Positions 35,450-44,212 of a DNA stretch of 64,000 bases are shown piece after piece. The translations under genes and the position numbers were made by a program. Below the pieces are notes generated by a model. It searched no databases. It saw nothing but the letters and a program-made list of their open reading frames with translations, and was not told the DNA's origin. The stretch spans positions 1-64,000 of the forward strand of contig NZ_JZDQ02000011.1 in the NCBI RefSeq assembly GCF_000960475.2, written 5' to 3'. Within the stretch, counting starts at the first letter, position 1, and every line of letters starts with the position of its first letter. The DNA comes from Nocardioides luteus (GTDB lineage Bacteria > Actinomycetota > Actinomycetes > Propionibacteriales > Nocardioidaceae).

Positions 35450-36649
35450 TCACGGTGCCGCGACGTCGACCGACTTCTCCTTGAACCTGCCGGCGAGCAT
35501 CGACCGGAACGCATTCTTGGTGACCTTGTTGCTGCTGATCAGCGACATCGCGTTGCGCATCATCAGGTCGCGGCGGTTCTGCGGCACGAACATCGCCAAC
35601 CCGTCCGTACGCCCCGAGCGCTGCTGCACCTCGATGAAGGGGCGCAGGCGCTGCTCCCACTCGCGCAGCGCACGCGCCGTGTTGCCGGGGTTGCGGGCGA
35701 GCGTCGTGCCGAGCAGGTCGGCGCCGGAGATGGCGGTCGAGGCGCCCATCCCGGAGTAGAGCGTCAGGCACCAGGCAGCGTCGCCGACCAGGACCACGCG
35801 ATCGGTGTGCCAGGACGGCATCACCACCTGGTGGACCGAGTCGAAGAGGCTGTCCTCCGCGGCCTCGAACTGGTCGAAGAGGTGCTCCAGGATCGGGCCG
35901 GGCTCCGGCCCGAAGGCGGCGCGGATCCTGTCGATCGGCCTGCCGCGGAACTGGGCGTTCTCGTCGTCGGTCCGGTAGGAGAACATCACGGTCGGGGTGT
36001 GATCGGCGAACCCGAAGACCCACACCGAGCGTCCTTCCTCGGTGAGGATGAGGCCGTCGGAGGGGCGGAAGCCCGGCACCTGGCGCTCGAGGAGCGCGAC
36101 GCCGATGATGTGGTTCAGCGGCCGCAGGTGCTCCTCGTCGGGCCCGAAGACCAGGCGGCGTACGGTCGAGCGGAGCCCGTCGGCACCGACGACGAGATCG
36201 AAGCGCTCGGTGGTCTCCCCGGCCTCCGAGCGCAATGTCACCTGGACTCCGTCGACGTGCTCGTCGATGGTGACGGGGCTCGTGCCGTAGCGGATCTCGG
36301 TCGTCCCGGCGACCTGGTCGTAGAGGGCGGACTCGATGTCGCCGCGCAGGATGAGGCGCGGCTCGCCGGGCAGGTCGCCGTAGCCCATGCCCGGGCGACG
36401 CTTCGTGCCGGATCGATCGACGTTGTAGGTCATCCCGTCCCGGTCGGTGCGGTTGCCGATCGCGTCGAGCACCCCCATCCGCTGCGCGGTCGCGCGGCCG
36501 GTCTCGAACAGCCCCACGAAGTAGCCGGCGGCTCTGCGGTCCGGGGCACGCTCCACGATCACCGGCTCCCAGCCGATCTCGCGCAGACGCATCGCCGTGG
36601 CCAGTCCCGCGATGCCCATCCCGACGATCAGAGCTCGTGGTGTCGTCAT
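35450..36649 (-). CDS. FAD-dependent monooxygenase (PHBH/TetX-like)
   Basis: A 399-residue class A flavoprotein monooxygenase. The FAD-binding GxGxxG is IVGMGIAGLATAMRL (residues 7-21), the DG motif VVGADGLRSTVRR is near 155, and the GD motif VLVGDAAWCLTLYSGMGAS is near 285-305. It probably hydroxylates or inactivates an aromatic or polyketide substrate using NAD(P)H and O2; the substrate is not readable. The start is ATG 36649, set by AGGAGAGAGAA immediately upstream. It is divergent from a TetR gene, with two matching operators between them, so it is probably repressed by that TetR and induced by its substrate. Confidence 0.88.
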   Translation of the reverse strand: MTTPRALIVGMGIAGLATAMRLREIGWEPVIVERAPDRRAAGYFVGLFETGRATAQRMGVLDAIGNRTDRDGMTYNVDRSGTKRRPGMGYGDLPGEPRLILRGDIESALYDQVAGTTEIRYGTSPVTIDEHVDGVQVTLRSEAGETTERFDLVVGADGLRSTVRRLVFGPDEEHLRPLNHIIGVALLERQVPGFRPSDGLILTEEGRSVWVFGFADHTPTVMFSYRTDDENAQFRGRPIDRIRAAFGPEPGPILEHLFDQFEAAEDSLFDSVHQVVMPSWHTDRVVLVGDAAWCLTLYSGMGASTAISGADLLGTTLARNPGNTARALREWEQRLRPFIEVQQRSGRTDGLAMFVPQNRRDLMMRNAMSLISSNKVTKNAFRSMLAGRFKEKSVDVAAP

Positions 36650-36668
36650 TTCTCTCTCCTCCCACAAA

Positions 36669-36725
36669 CGGAGATCTCTTCTCCGGTTAATGCTCAGCGT
36701 AGCACTAAGCGGAGATATGTCCTCC
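36669..36725. promoter_or_regulatory. two matching TetR-type operator sites
   Basis: Site 1 at 36669-36684 and site 2 at 36710-36725 share the consensus CGGAGATnTnTnCTCC, each an inverted repeat, and are offset by 41 bp (about four helical turns). Site 1 lies next to the monooxygenase ribosome site. Site 2 lies just upstream of the TetR -10 box. Together they could repress both divergent genes. Confidence 0.65.
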
Positions 36726-36732
36726 ATTTTGT

Positions 36733-36738
36733 TAGGAT
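36733..36738 (+). promoter_or_regulatory. leaderless -10 box (TAGGAT) for the TetR gene
   Basis: TAGGAT ends 6 nt before the ATG at 36745. Operator site 2 (36710-36725) occupies the -35 side of this promoter, consistent with autorepression. Confidence 0.6.
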
Positions 36739-36744
36739 GAATCC

Positions 36745-37395
36745 ATGAGTACGTCACCAGCCCCGCGCACCCGACCCCTGCGCGCCGACGCCGAGCGCAA
36801 CCGCCAGCGGCTCATCGCCGCCGCCCAGGAGCTCTTCGCGACCCGGGGCATCGACGTCACCCTCGACGACGTCGCCCGCCACGCCGGCGTCGGCGTCGGC
36901 ACCGTCTACCGCCGCTTCGCCAACCGCGACGAGCTCATCGAGGTGGTGCTCGTCGGGGCCGTACGCCGACTCGCCGACCACGCTGAGAAGGCGCTCGCCA
37001 ACCCCGACCCCTGGGACGGTTTCGAGGAGTTCTTCGTGGCCGCGACCCGGGACTTCGCCGAGAACCGTGGACTCCGCGAGCTCGTCCTCGAACGCCACCG
37101 CGGGACCGCGGACGCCTTCGTCGATGTCCGGAACGGATTCCAGCCCGCCACGACCACGCTCATCGGCCGCGCCCAGGAGGCCGGCGAGCTCCGGGACGAT
37201 CTCGAACCCGTCGACTTCCCGCTGATCCAGCTCATGCTCGGCGCGGTCACCCATCACACCAGGGACGTCGCCCCGGAGTTGTGGCAGCGCTACGTCACGC
37301 TCATGCTCGACGGGCTGCGTACTCGGCGGGACGCGCCCACCCCCTTCGCGGCTCCGGCGATCACCGACGCGCAGTTCGACCGGGCGCTCACCTAA
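36745..37395 (+). CDS. TetR/AcrR-family repressor of the divergent monooxygenase
   Basis: A 216-residue protein. The HTH is at about 16-62 (RQRLIAAAQELFATRGI, TLDDVARHAGVGVGTVYRRF), and the ligand-binding helical domain is at about 75-200 (LRELVLERHRGTADAFVD). The divergent layout and two shared inverted repeats in the 95-bp gap make it the probable local repressor. The start is fixed by the leaderless promoter. Confidence 0.9.
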   Translation: MSTSPAPRTRPLRADAERNRQRLIAAAQELFATRGIDVTLDDVARHAGVGVGTVYRRFANRDELIEVVLVGAVRRLADHAEKALANPDPWDGFEEFFVAATRDFAENRGLRELVLERHRGTADAFVDVRNGFQPATTTLIGRAQEAGELRDDLEPVDFPLIQLMLGAVTHHTRDVAPELWQRYVTLMLDGLRTRRDAPTPFAAPAITDAQFDRALT

Positions 37396-37418
37396 GGGTT
37401 CCCCGGGTGGCGTCGGGG

Positions 37419-38039
37419 CTAGGAGACGCTGGAGATCTCCCCCGACCAACCCACGAGGAGCTCGGCCTCGTGCGGGGGTGGGCCGGGAAGACGGCGGCTG
37501 GCCGCGTCGGCGCGCAGGCCGTCGCAGACGAGGGCGAGGTAGCGGCGGCGGAGGGCGGCGCTGCGTACGTCGTCCCCTACGTCGATGCGACCGATCTGCT
37601 CGAGGAGCACGGTGATGTCGGTGCGAGTGACGTCGGGACGGAGGATGCCGCTGCCGCGGGCGCCGCGCAGCAGCCGGTTGGTGGTGTGGACGGCGAGCTT
37701 GTCCAGGTCACGCAGGCCTTGGTCGAAGGTGACCTCGCCGCGCAGGGCGAGGGTGAGCCGTGGGAGACCGTCGTCGAGCACCTGGCGCAGGAAGCCCGTG
37801 AATGCGTGCCAGGGGTCGTCGGTGTCGCTCAGCGCCGCCTCGGCGAAGGCGATGTAGCGGCGGTAGTTGTCGGCGGCGACGGCCCGCAGCAGCGCCTGCT
37901 TGTTGGCGTAGCGGCGGTAGAGCCCGGCCACCCCCATCCCGGCCTCCTCGGCGACCGCGGCCATGGTCGCGCGCGGGTCCCTGAGCAGCACCTCGCGAGC
38001 AGCCATCAGCACCGCGCGGTCTGCGTTGGGGGGCGGCAT
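37419..38039 (-). CDS. TetR/AcrR-family transcriptional regulator
   Basis: About 206 residues. The HTH is at about 8-52 (VLMAAREVLLRDPRATMAAV, EEAGMGVAGLYRRYANKQ), followed by an all-helical C-terminal domain. Start ATG 38039 is preferred over GTG 38045 because TAGGGT lies 6 nt upstream. It is on the same strand as, and downstream of, the glycerophosphodiesterase gene, but has its own promoter. No operator-like repeat is evident in the 28 bp between them. Target unknown. Confidence 0.85.
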   Translation of the reverse strand: MPPPNADRAVLMAAREVLLRDPRATMAAVAEEAGMGVAGLYRRYANKQALLRAVAADNYRRYIAFAEAALSDTDDPWHAFTGFLRQVLDDGLPRLTLALRGEVTFDQGLRDLDKLAVHTTNRLLRGARGSGILRPDVTRTDITVLLEQIGRIDVGDDVRSAALRRRYLALVCDGLRADAASRRLPGPPPHEAELLVGWSGEISSVS

Positions 38040-38045
38040 GCCCAC

Positions 38046-38051
38046 ACCCTA
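38046..38051 (-). promoter_or_regulatory. leaderless -10 box (TAGGGT) for the second TetR gene
   Basis: Minus-strand TAGGGT with 6 nt to ATG 38039. It begins inside the short gap downstream of the glycerophosphodiesterase stop. Confidence 0.5.
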
Positions 38052-38067
38052 CGGGGCGGCGCCAGCC

Positions 38068-38946
38068 TCAGGCCGTACGTGCCTGTGTGATGTCGGCCAA
38101 CGCCGCGATCGGCCGGTTCGGGTAGTCGGCGAACACCCCGTCGACCCCGGCCTCGAAGAGGCGATTCGCCTGGTCGCGGCCTGCTTTCAGAGTCCAGACG
38201 AAGACCTTCAGCCCGTGCCGGTGGGCCTCGTCGGCCAGGCCGGTCGGCGGCTGTCCCTTCTTGCGGACCATCGACTTCTTGGGGCCGATGGCCTGGGCGT
38301 ACGTCGCGATCTCCGCGCAGTCGACCGCACCCCACTTCTTGTCGACGAGCTGCACCAGCGGAAGCTCGGTGCGGGTGCTCATCTCCCGCACCCACGCCTC
38401 GTCGAAGCTCTGCAGCCACAGCCGCTGCGTGGGCAGGCCCGGGAGGCCGTTCCAGGCGTCGACGCCGTGGTCGGCGAGGGTCTGCAGGAGGGTCTCGGTG
38501 ACGGGGAGGCCGATGGAGGCGAAGTACGTCGGGTGCTTGACCTCGACGTGCAGCCCGACCCGCCGCCCGCGGCGCTGCGACTCGTCGGCGACGAGCAGCA
38601 GCAGCGTGTCGAGGGTGATGATCGGCTGGCTCGTCGTCGGCGCACCGAGGCTGAGCAGCTCGGCGAAGGTGAAGTCCTCGGTGAACCAGCCGGTCCACTT
38701 CTTGCCGCTGATCACCTTGGTCGTACGCCGCTCCGCGAACTCCTCGCGCGAGGCGACGTCCGTGGTGCGGGTGAGCTCGTTCTCGTGCCGGAGCACCATC
38801 ACCCCGTCGCGCGTCATCACCACGTCGGTCTCGAGCGCGTCCACACCCTGGCGCAGTGCCAGGCGGTAGGACTCCAAGGAGTGCTCCGGCAGATAGCCGG
38901 GTGCTCCGCGATGGCCGATCACAAGGGGGCGGGAGGCCGATGCCAT
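38068..38946 (-). CDS. glycerophosphodiester phosphodiesterase
   Basis: A 292-residue TIM-barrel phosphodiesterase releasing glycerol-3-phosphate from deacylated phospholipid headgroups. Catalytic features are visible: HRGAPGYLPEHS (His12, Arg13), metal ligands in ALETDVVMTRDG, and LRHENELTRTT for the second catalytic His. ATEVKH-type HVEVKHPTY occurs near 120 and WTLKAG near 250. No signal peptide, so it is probably cytoplasmic. Confidence 0.9.
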   Translation of the reverse strand: MASASRPLVIGHRGAPGYLPEHSLESYRLALRQGVDALETDVVMTRDGVMVLRHENELTRTTDVASREEFAERRTTKVISGKKWTGWFTEDFTFAELLSLGAPTTSQPIITLDTLLLLVADESQRRGRRVGLHVEVKHPTYFASIGLPVTETLLQTLADHGVDAWNGLPGLPTQRLWLQSFDEAWVREMSTRTELPLVQLVDKKWGAVDCAEIATYAQAIGPKKSMVRKKGQPPTGLADEAHRHGLKVFVWTLKAGRDQANRLFEAGVDGVFADYPNRPIAALADITQARTA

Positions 38947-39035
38947 GGCACCCAGCGTGCGTGCCGGCGGCGACGCCGCGGCGGGCGCAATGTGAATGGG
39001 ACGTTACGAGCGGCGGGCCGTTCGGTTCGGCACCC

Positions 39036-39761
39036 TCAGGGGGTGTCCTCGCCGGACCAGACGACGTTCTCGCGGATGAGCCGGGCGGGGACACCGGCCA
39101 CGGCCGTACGCGGCTCGACCTTCTGGTTGCGGACCATGCTCCGCATCCCGACGACCGCCCCGTCGCCGATCTCGACGTGGCCGGTGACGATGGCGTCGCG
39201 GCCCAGCCAGACGTGCTCGCCGAGGCGGATGTTGGCGCCGTACGGATTGATCCGCTGCCCCGTCTCGCCGTCCTCGAGCCGGTGCATGTCGTCGGTGGCG
39301 ACATAGACGTTGGCGGCCCAGAGCTGGTCGCGGGCGGCGACGATCGAGCCGCCGTTGCGGGCGTCGACCTGCGCGCGCGAGGTGGCGACGAGGCCACCGG
39401 AGAGGATCACCGCGGAGTCGCCGCCGCAATAGATCTCGCCCCAGACCATGCTGGTGTCCGGGCCGATGAAGATCGTCGGCCGGTCGCCCCCGACCAGCAG
39501 CGCCTGCATCGAGGTGATGTCGGTCGCGACCACGATCAGCGCATCCGAGAACGGGTAGAACCCCAGCAGGTCGATCAGCCGCTGGTCGAGGCGGAACCCG
39601 TCACGCAGGTAGAGCGCGTTGCCGCCCTCGTGCCACCACTCCGGCAGAGGTCCGGTGATCTCGCTGAGCTCGAGCCCGGTGAGCACCTCCGGATCGAGCC
39701 CCGCGGCGATGAGCCGCTCCCGATGTACGTCCGTGAGCGGCTCACCCCTGGTCCACGACAT
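39036..39761 (-). CDS. left-handed beta-helix (hexapeptide) acyltransferase-like protein
   Basis: About 241 residues. The C-terminal half (about 95-225) shows hexapeptide-repeat turns (YGANIRLGEHVWLGRDAI, EIGDGAVVGMRSMV, VAGVPARLI), ending like many acetyltransferases. The N-terminal part is helical (LDPEVLTGLELSEITG). Acceptor unknown; surface polysaccharide or small-molecule acetylation is possible. The ATG at 39761 is chosen because TATGGT precedes it by 7 nt. Confidence 0.75.
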   Translation of the reverse strand: MSWTRGEPLTDVHRERLIAAGLDPEVLTGLELSEITGPLPEWWHEGGNALYLRDGFRLDQRLIDLLGFYPFSDALIVVATDITSMQALLVGGDRPTIFIGPDTSMVWGEIYCGGDSAVILSGGLVATSRAQVDARNGGSIVAARDQLWAANVYVATDDMHRLEDGETGQRINPYGANIRLGEHVWLGRDAIVTGHVEIGDGAVVGMRSMVRNQKVEPRTAVAGVPARLIRENVVWSGEDTP

Positions 39762-39768
39762 GCCGGGA

Positions 39769-39774
39769 ACCATA
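39769..39774 (-). promoter_or_regulatory. leaderless -10 box (TATGGT) for the acyltransferase
   Basis: TATGGT on the minus strand lies 7 nt from ATG 39761. The upstream in-frame ATG at 39773 overlaps the box itself and is therefore unlikely to be used. Confidence 0.5.
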
Positions 39775-39840
39775 ACCCGCGCCGCTCGGGCGGCATGGCC
39801 GGCGGCAGGAAAACCGTTCGCAACCGCGTCCCGAGATGCT

Positions 39841-39846
39841 GATAAT
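39841..39846 (+). promoter_or_regulatory. -10 box (GATAAT) for the ABC exporter operon
   Basis: GATAAT lies 7 nt before GTG 39854, with TTCGCA (39817-39822) 18 bp upstream as a weak -35. Transcription would begin at the GTG, so the ATG at 39836 is probably not used. Confidence 0.5.
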
Positions 39847-39853
39847 CGGTCGG

Positions 39854-41590
39854 GTGCGCAGACTCCCTCTCGATGATCCCGGGGTCGCGGACCATCGGTC
39901 TCCCGGCCGGTTCCTGTGGTGGATGGCGAAGGGGCAGTGGGACACGCTCCTGGGCGGGATGTTCTTCGGGATCGTCTGGATGAGCGCCCAGGCGGTGATG
40001 CCGCTGGTGATCGGGCGAGCGATCGACGAGGGCGTGGCGACCAAGGACGTCCCCACGCTCACCGCCTACGCGGCCGTGCTGCTCGGTGTCGGCCTGGTGC
40101 AGGCGGTCGCGGGGATCATGCGCCACCGGTTCGCGGTGACCAACTGGCTGACCGCCGCCTACCGGGTCGTGCAGCTGGTGACCCGGCAGTCCGTACGCCT
40201 CGGCGCATCCCTCCCCCGCAAGGTCTCGACCGGCGAGGTCGCCGCGATCGGCACCTCCGACCTGTCCCACGTCGGTCAGGTCATGGACGTCTCCGCCCGG
40301 TTCTCCGGCGCGGTGGTCTCCTTCGTGGTCGTCGCCGTCGTCCTGCTGCAGACCTCGGTCACGCTCGGGCTGGTCGTGCTGATCGGCGTTCCGCTCGTCG
40401 TCCTTCTCGTCGGCCCGCTGCTCTCGCCGCTGCAGAAGGTCGCGGCCGACCAGCGGCAGCTGATGGGCGAGCTGTCCAACACCGCGGCCGACATCGTGGG
40501 CGGCCTGCGCGTTCTGCGCGGGATCGGCGGCGAGGAGGTCTTCGGCGCGCGCTACCGGCGACAGTCGCAGGACGTACGCCACGCCGGGGTCCGGGTCGCG
40601 CGGCTGCAGTCGGTGCTCGATGCGATGCAGATCCTCCTGCCCGGTCTGTTCGTGGTCGCCGTGGTGTGGCTCGGCGCGCGGATGGCGGTCGCGGGCGAGA
40701 TCACCGCGGGGCAGCTGGTCGCGCTCTACGGCTACGCCGCGTTCCTGATGCTGCCGCTGAGGACGGTGGTGGAGTACGCCAACAAGTTCATCCGTGCCCG
40801 GGTCTCGGCCAAGCGGATCATCACGGTCCTCGCACAGGACCCGGACAATGTCTCCCTCGACTCTCCGCTGCCCATGCCTCCCGCGGGATCCGAGCTGCGC
40901 GACGTCGCCTCGAAGGTGCGCATCGAGCCGGGGCGGTTGACCGCGCTGGTCTCCGAGCAGCCCGACGAGACCTCTCACCTCGCCGACCGGCTCGGTCTGA
41001 TGTCACCGCCGAACGAGCTGACGGACCGGTCGGTCACTCTCGGCGGAGTGCCCCTGTGCGATCTGCCGCTGGCGGATGTACGCCGCAGGATCGTCGTCTC
41101 CGACACCGGCACCCAGCTCTTCTCCGGCCCGTTGGGCGAGGTCCTCGACGTGACCGGCCGGGCCGGGAGGGCAGGCACCGAGGCAGCGATGCACACGGCG
41201 TCGGCCGAGGACATCCTGGAGGCGCTGCCCGAGGGTTACCGGGCCCAGGTGACCGAGCGTGGCCGCAGTCTCTCCGGCGGTCAGCGCCAACGGCTGATGC
41301 TGGCCCGGGTGCTCACCCTCGATCCCGAGATCCTGATCCTCGTCGAGCCGACCTCCGCGGTCGACGCCCACACCGAGGCCCGCATCGCCTCGCGGCTGAG
41401 TGCCCACCGCGCCGGGCGTACGACCGTGGTCACGACCACCAGCCCGCTGCTGCTCGACGCCGCCGACGTGGTCGTCTTCCTCGAGGACGGGAAGGTCGCC
41501 GCGACCGGGACGCACCACGAGCTGCTGCGCAGCTGCCCCGGCTATCGCCGTGTGGTCGTGCGAGACGTAGAGGAAGAGGTCACGTCGTGA
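39854..41590 (+). CDS. ABC exporter half, degenerate nucleotide site, intact signature motif
   Basis: A 578-residue exporter half: transmembrane domain (about 20-310) then a nucleotide-binding domain (about 335-570). In the latter the Walker A is lost (LTALVSEQPDETSHLADRL, with no GxxGxGKS/T) and Walker B reads ILILVEPTSAVD, keeping Glu but replacing the Asp by Val, while the signature LSGGQRQRLMLAR is intact. It overlaps the next gene by GTGA. In a heterodimer its signature would complete the partner ATP site, while its own nucleotide pocket would be dead. The substrate is unknown; lipids, peptides or drugs are typical. Confidence 0.88.
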   Translation: MRRLPLDDPGVADHRSPGRFLWWMAKGQWDTLLGGMFFGIVWMSAQAVMPLVIGRAIDEGVATKDVPTLTAYAAVLLGVGLVQAVAGIMRHRFAVTNWLTAAYRVVQLVTRQSVRLGASLPRKVSTGEVAAIGTSDLSHVGQVMDVSARFSGAVVSFVVVAVVLLQTSVTLGLVVLIGVPLVVLLVGPLLSPLQKVAADQRQLMGELSNTAADIVGGLRVLRGIGGEEVFGARYRRQSQDVRHAGVRVARLQSVLDAMQILLPGLFVVAVVWLGARMAVAGEITAGQLVALYGYAAFLMLPLRTVVEYANKFIRARVSAKRIITVLAQDPDNVSLDSPLPMPPAGSELRDVASKVRIEPGRLTALVSEQPDETSHLADRLGLMSPPNELTDRSVTLGGVPLCDLPLADVRRRIVVSDTGTQLFSGPLGEVLDVTGRAGRAGTEAAMHTASAEDILEALPEGYRAQVTERGRSLSGGQRQRLMLARVLTLDPEILILVEPTSAVDAHTEARIASRLSAHRAGRTTVVTTTSPLLLDAADVVVFLEDGKVAATGTHHELLRSCPGYRRVVVRDVEEEVTS

Positions 41591-43323
41591 CAACCGCGCT
41601 CCCGGTGGCGTCGAACAAGGACGTCCGTGCCTATGTCGCCACCCTGGCCCGCCGCCACCCACGGATGCTCTGGGGTGCGCTGGGCCTGCACCTGCTCGCC
41701 GCGGGTGCCGCGCTGGCACCGCCACGACTGATCGGTGACCTGGTCGAGTCGGTCGAGGCGGGCACGACGGCCGGACACGTCGACCTCCTGCTGGCACTCC
41801 TGGCCGGGTTCCTCGTGATCCAGGTGCTGCTGACCCGGTACGCCCGGCTCCTGTCCCAGGTCCTGGGCGAGCAGGTGCTGGCCGAGCTGCGCGAGGAGTT
41901 CGTCGAGAACACCCTGGCGCTCCCGCTGGGCACCGTCGAGGAGGCCGGCTCCGGCGACCTGCTGACCCGCACCGGCCGCGACGTCGACCAGCTCAACTGG
42001 TCGATCCGCTACGCGCTGCCGGAGTGGACGATCGCCTGCCTGACCGCGGTCGCGACGCTCGTCGCCGCGCTCACCGTCGGCTGGTGGGTCGCGCTGCCGT
42101 GCCTGCTCGGGGTGCCGGCGCTCGTGATCGGTCTGCGCTGGTATCTCCGCCGCGCCAAGGACGGCTACCTGCGCGAGTCGGCCACCTACTCACAGATCAA
42201 CTCGACGCTCACCGAGACGGCCGAGGGCTCGCGCACGGTGGAGGCGCTCGGCCTCCAGAGCGCCCGGGTCCGGGCCGGTGACGCCGACATCGCGGCATCG
42301 TTCCGTGCCGAGCGCTACACGCTGTTCCTGCGGACGGTCTTCTTCCCGGCGATGGAGATCTCCTACCTCGTCCCCACGGTCGTCACCCTGCTGTTCGGCG
42401 GCTGGCTCTACACCCAGGGCGTCTGCTCGCTCGGCGACGTGACCGCGGCGACCCTGTACGTCCAGATGCTGATCGACCCCGTCGACCGGATCGTCTCGAT
42501 CCTCGACGAGCTCCAGATGGGCAACACGTCCCTGGCCCGCCTTCTCGGTGTCGCGCACGTCCCCGACGACCGGGTGGCCACCGGCGCCGAGCCCGCCGGC
42601 GAGAGGATCCGGGCGACCGACGTGACGTTCTCCTACGTCGAGGGCCGAGACGTCCTCCACGGGATCTCGATGGACGTCGGGGTCGGCGAGCGGGTGGCCA
42701 TGGTCGGGCCCTCCGGCGCCGGCAAGTCGACGCTCGGGCGGCTGCTCGCGGGCATCCATCCGCCGCGCACGGGAGCCGTGACCGTGGGCGATGTGCCGTT
42801 GGTCGACCTCCCGCTCGACGAGCTGCGCGGCCACGTCGCGCTGGTCACCCAGGAGCACCACGTCTTCGCGGGGACCGTGCGCGACAACCTCGTCCTGGCC
42901 CGCCCCGGAGCCTCGGACACGGAGGTGCTCGACGCCCTGGCGGCGGTGGATGCCCGCGAGTGGGTCTCGGCGCTCCCGGACGGCCTGGACACCGCGGTCG
43001 GCTCCGGCGGCCGTGCCCTGACCGCACCGCAGGCCCAGCAGGTCGCCCTCGCCCGGCTCGTCCTCGCCGATCCGCACACCCTGGTGCTGGACGAGGCGAC
43101 CTCGCTCATCGATCCCCGCGCCGCCCGCCACCTGGAGCGGTCGCTGGCGGCGGTGCTGGAGGGACGTACGGTCATCGCGATCGCCCACCGGCTCTTCTCC
43201 GCCCATGACGCCGACCGCGTCGCCGTGGTCGAGGACGGCCGGATCACCGAGTTCGGCCCCCACGACGAGCTCGTCGCCGCTCGCGGTTCCTATGCCCGGC
43301 TCTGGGACTCCTGGCGCATCTGA
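41587..43323 (+). CDS. ABC exporter half, intact Walker motifs, degenerate signature
   Basis: A 578-residue partner with transmembrane domain (about 25-320) and nucleotide domain (about 340-575): intact Walker A GPSGAGKSTLGRL, Q-loop TQEHHVFAG, Walker B HTLVLDEATSLID, and H-loop AIAHRLFSAHDAD. The signature motif is degraded to LTAPQAQQVALAR instead of LSGGQ. It is exactly complementary to the upstream half, so the pair should form one catalytic site and one wholly degenerate site. The GTG start overlaps the upstream stop. It ends 9 bp before the convergent SDR gene. Confidence 0.9.
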   Translation: MTTALPVASNKDVRAYVATLARRHPRMLWGALGLHLLAAGAALAPPRLIGDLVESVEAGTTAGHVDLLLALLAGFLVIQVLLTRYARLLSQVLGEQVLAELREEFVENTLALPLGTVEEAGSGDLLTRTGRDVDQLNWSIRYALPEWTIACLTAVATLVAALTVGWWVALPCLLGVPALVIGLRWYLRRAKDGYLRESATYSQINSTLTETAEGSRTVEALGLQSARVRAGDADIAASFRAERYTLFLRTVFFPAMEISYLVPTVVTLLFGGWLYTQGVCSLGDVTAATLYVQMLIDPVDRIVSILDELQMGNTSLARLLGVAHVPDDRVATGAEPAGERIRATDVTFSYVEGRDVLHGISMDVGVGERVAMVGPSGAGKSTLGRLLAGIHPPRTGAVTVGDVPLVDLPLDELRGHVALVTQEHHVFAGTVRDNLVLARPGASDTEVLDALAAVDAREWVSALPDGLDTAVGSGGRALTAPQAQQVALARLVLADPHTLVLDEATSLIDPRAARHLERSLAAVLEGRTVIAIAHRLFSAHDADRVAVVEDGRITEFGPHDELVAARGSYARLWDSWRI

Positions 43324-43332
43324 CAGCACGGC

Positions 43333-44115
43333 TCAGCTCGGGTACATCCCGCTGGTCACGTTGAGCCAGGTGCCGGTGATCGCCCCGGCGCCGTCGGAGG
43401 CGAGGAAGGTCGCGGTGTCGGCGACCTCCCGCAGCCGCGGTGACCGCTTGGTCATCCGCAGCCCGTCGAGGTTCGCCCGGATCCCCTCGAGGGCCTCCTC
43501 CGGGAGCCGTGTCCCGAGGACCCGCTCGAACTTCTCCGCGGTGAAGGTCTCGGTGATCCCGGCCGTCCAGATCCCCACGACGCGTACGCCGGAGGGCCCG
43601 ACCTCCGCCGCCAGGTCACGGACCAGCGCGTCGAGCGCACCGTCGGCGGCACTGGTGCCGCCCATGCCCGGCGCCGAGCCTCGCGCGGAGCCGGAGTCGA
43701 GCGCGATCACGACGCCTCGCTTCTGCTCCACCATCTGCCGGGCCGCCGCGCGGGCGGTGTGGAAGGAGCCGGTGATGCCGCGTACGACCGGCTGGGTGTA
43801 GTCCGCCGCCGAGATCTCCAGCAGCGCCTGCCCCTGGATGTCGCCACGGTCGGCGACGTTGAACGAGATGTCGAGCGAGCCGGTCGCGGCGACGACCCGC
43901 TCCACGAAGGCGACCACGGCGTCCTCGTCGAGCACGTCGACCACCCCGTGGCCGGCGGCGCCGACCTCCTCGGCCCGGGCCGCGAGCGTGGCCTCGGTGC
44001 GGCCCGCGAGGTAGACCTTGGCGCCCGCCTCGGCGAACGCCTTGGCGGTGGTCGAGCCGATGTCACCCGCGCCGCCCCAGACGATGGCGGTGCGGTCCTG
44101 AAGCTGTGCGTTCAC
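43333..44115 (-). CDS. SDR-family protein lacking the catalytic Tyr-Lys pair
   Basis: A 260-residue Rossmann-fold protein with nucleotide motif GGAGDIGSTTAKAFAEAG (about 14-31). The usual YxxxK is absent: the corresponding segment reads GMGGTSAADGALDALV, where the Tyr position is Thr and the Lys position is Asp. A Ser-rich ALDSGSARGS precedes it. It may be a non-catalytic or differently acting SDR. The GTG start at 44115 is set by AGGAG at 44121-44125. It lies downstream of the SigX5-type sigma gene, with a partial dyad (44135-44155, TCACGC...GCGTGA) between them that may be regulatory. Confidence 0.8.
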   Translation of the reverse strand: MNAQLQDRTAIVWGGAGDIGSTTAKAFAEAGAKVYLAGRTEATLAARAEEVGAAGHGVVDVLDEDAVVAFVERVVAATGSLDISFNVADRGDIQGQALLEISAADYTQPVVRGITGSFHTARAAARQMVEQKRGVVIALDSGSARGSAPGMGGTSAADGALDALVRDLAAEVGPSGVRVVGIWTAGITETFTAEKFERVLGTRLPEEALEGIRANLDGLRMTKRSPRLREVADTATFLASDGAGAITGTWLNVTSGMYPS

Positions 44116-44134
44116 GATGTCTCCTGAGGTGTCG

Positions 44135-44155
44135 TCACGCACCTGGTGCGCGTGA
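44135..44155. promoter_or_regulatory. imperfect palindrome upstream of the SDR gene
   Basis: TCACGCACC and GGTGCGCGTGA face each other across 44135-44155 with a one-base bulge, 20 bp before the SDR start. Possible regulator site or part of the sigma-dependent control region; no regulator is assigned. Confidence 0.35.
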
Positions 44156-44212
44156 TCTGACCGTTAGGACGTACGCCGCGTCGTCCACTCATCGGGTCGG
44201 CCGAAACTTTTT

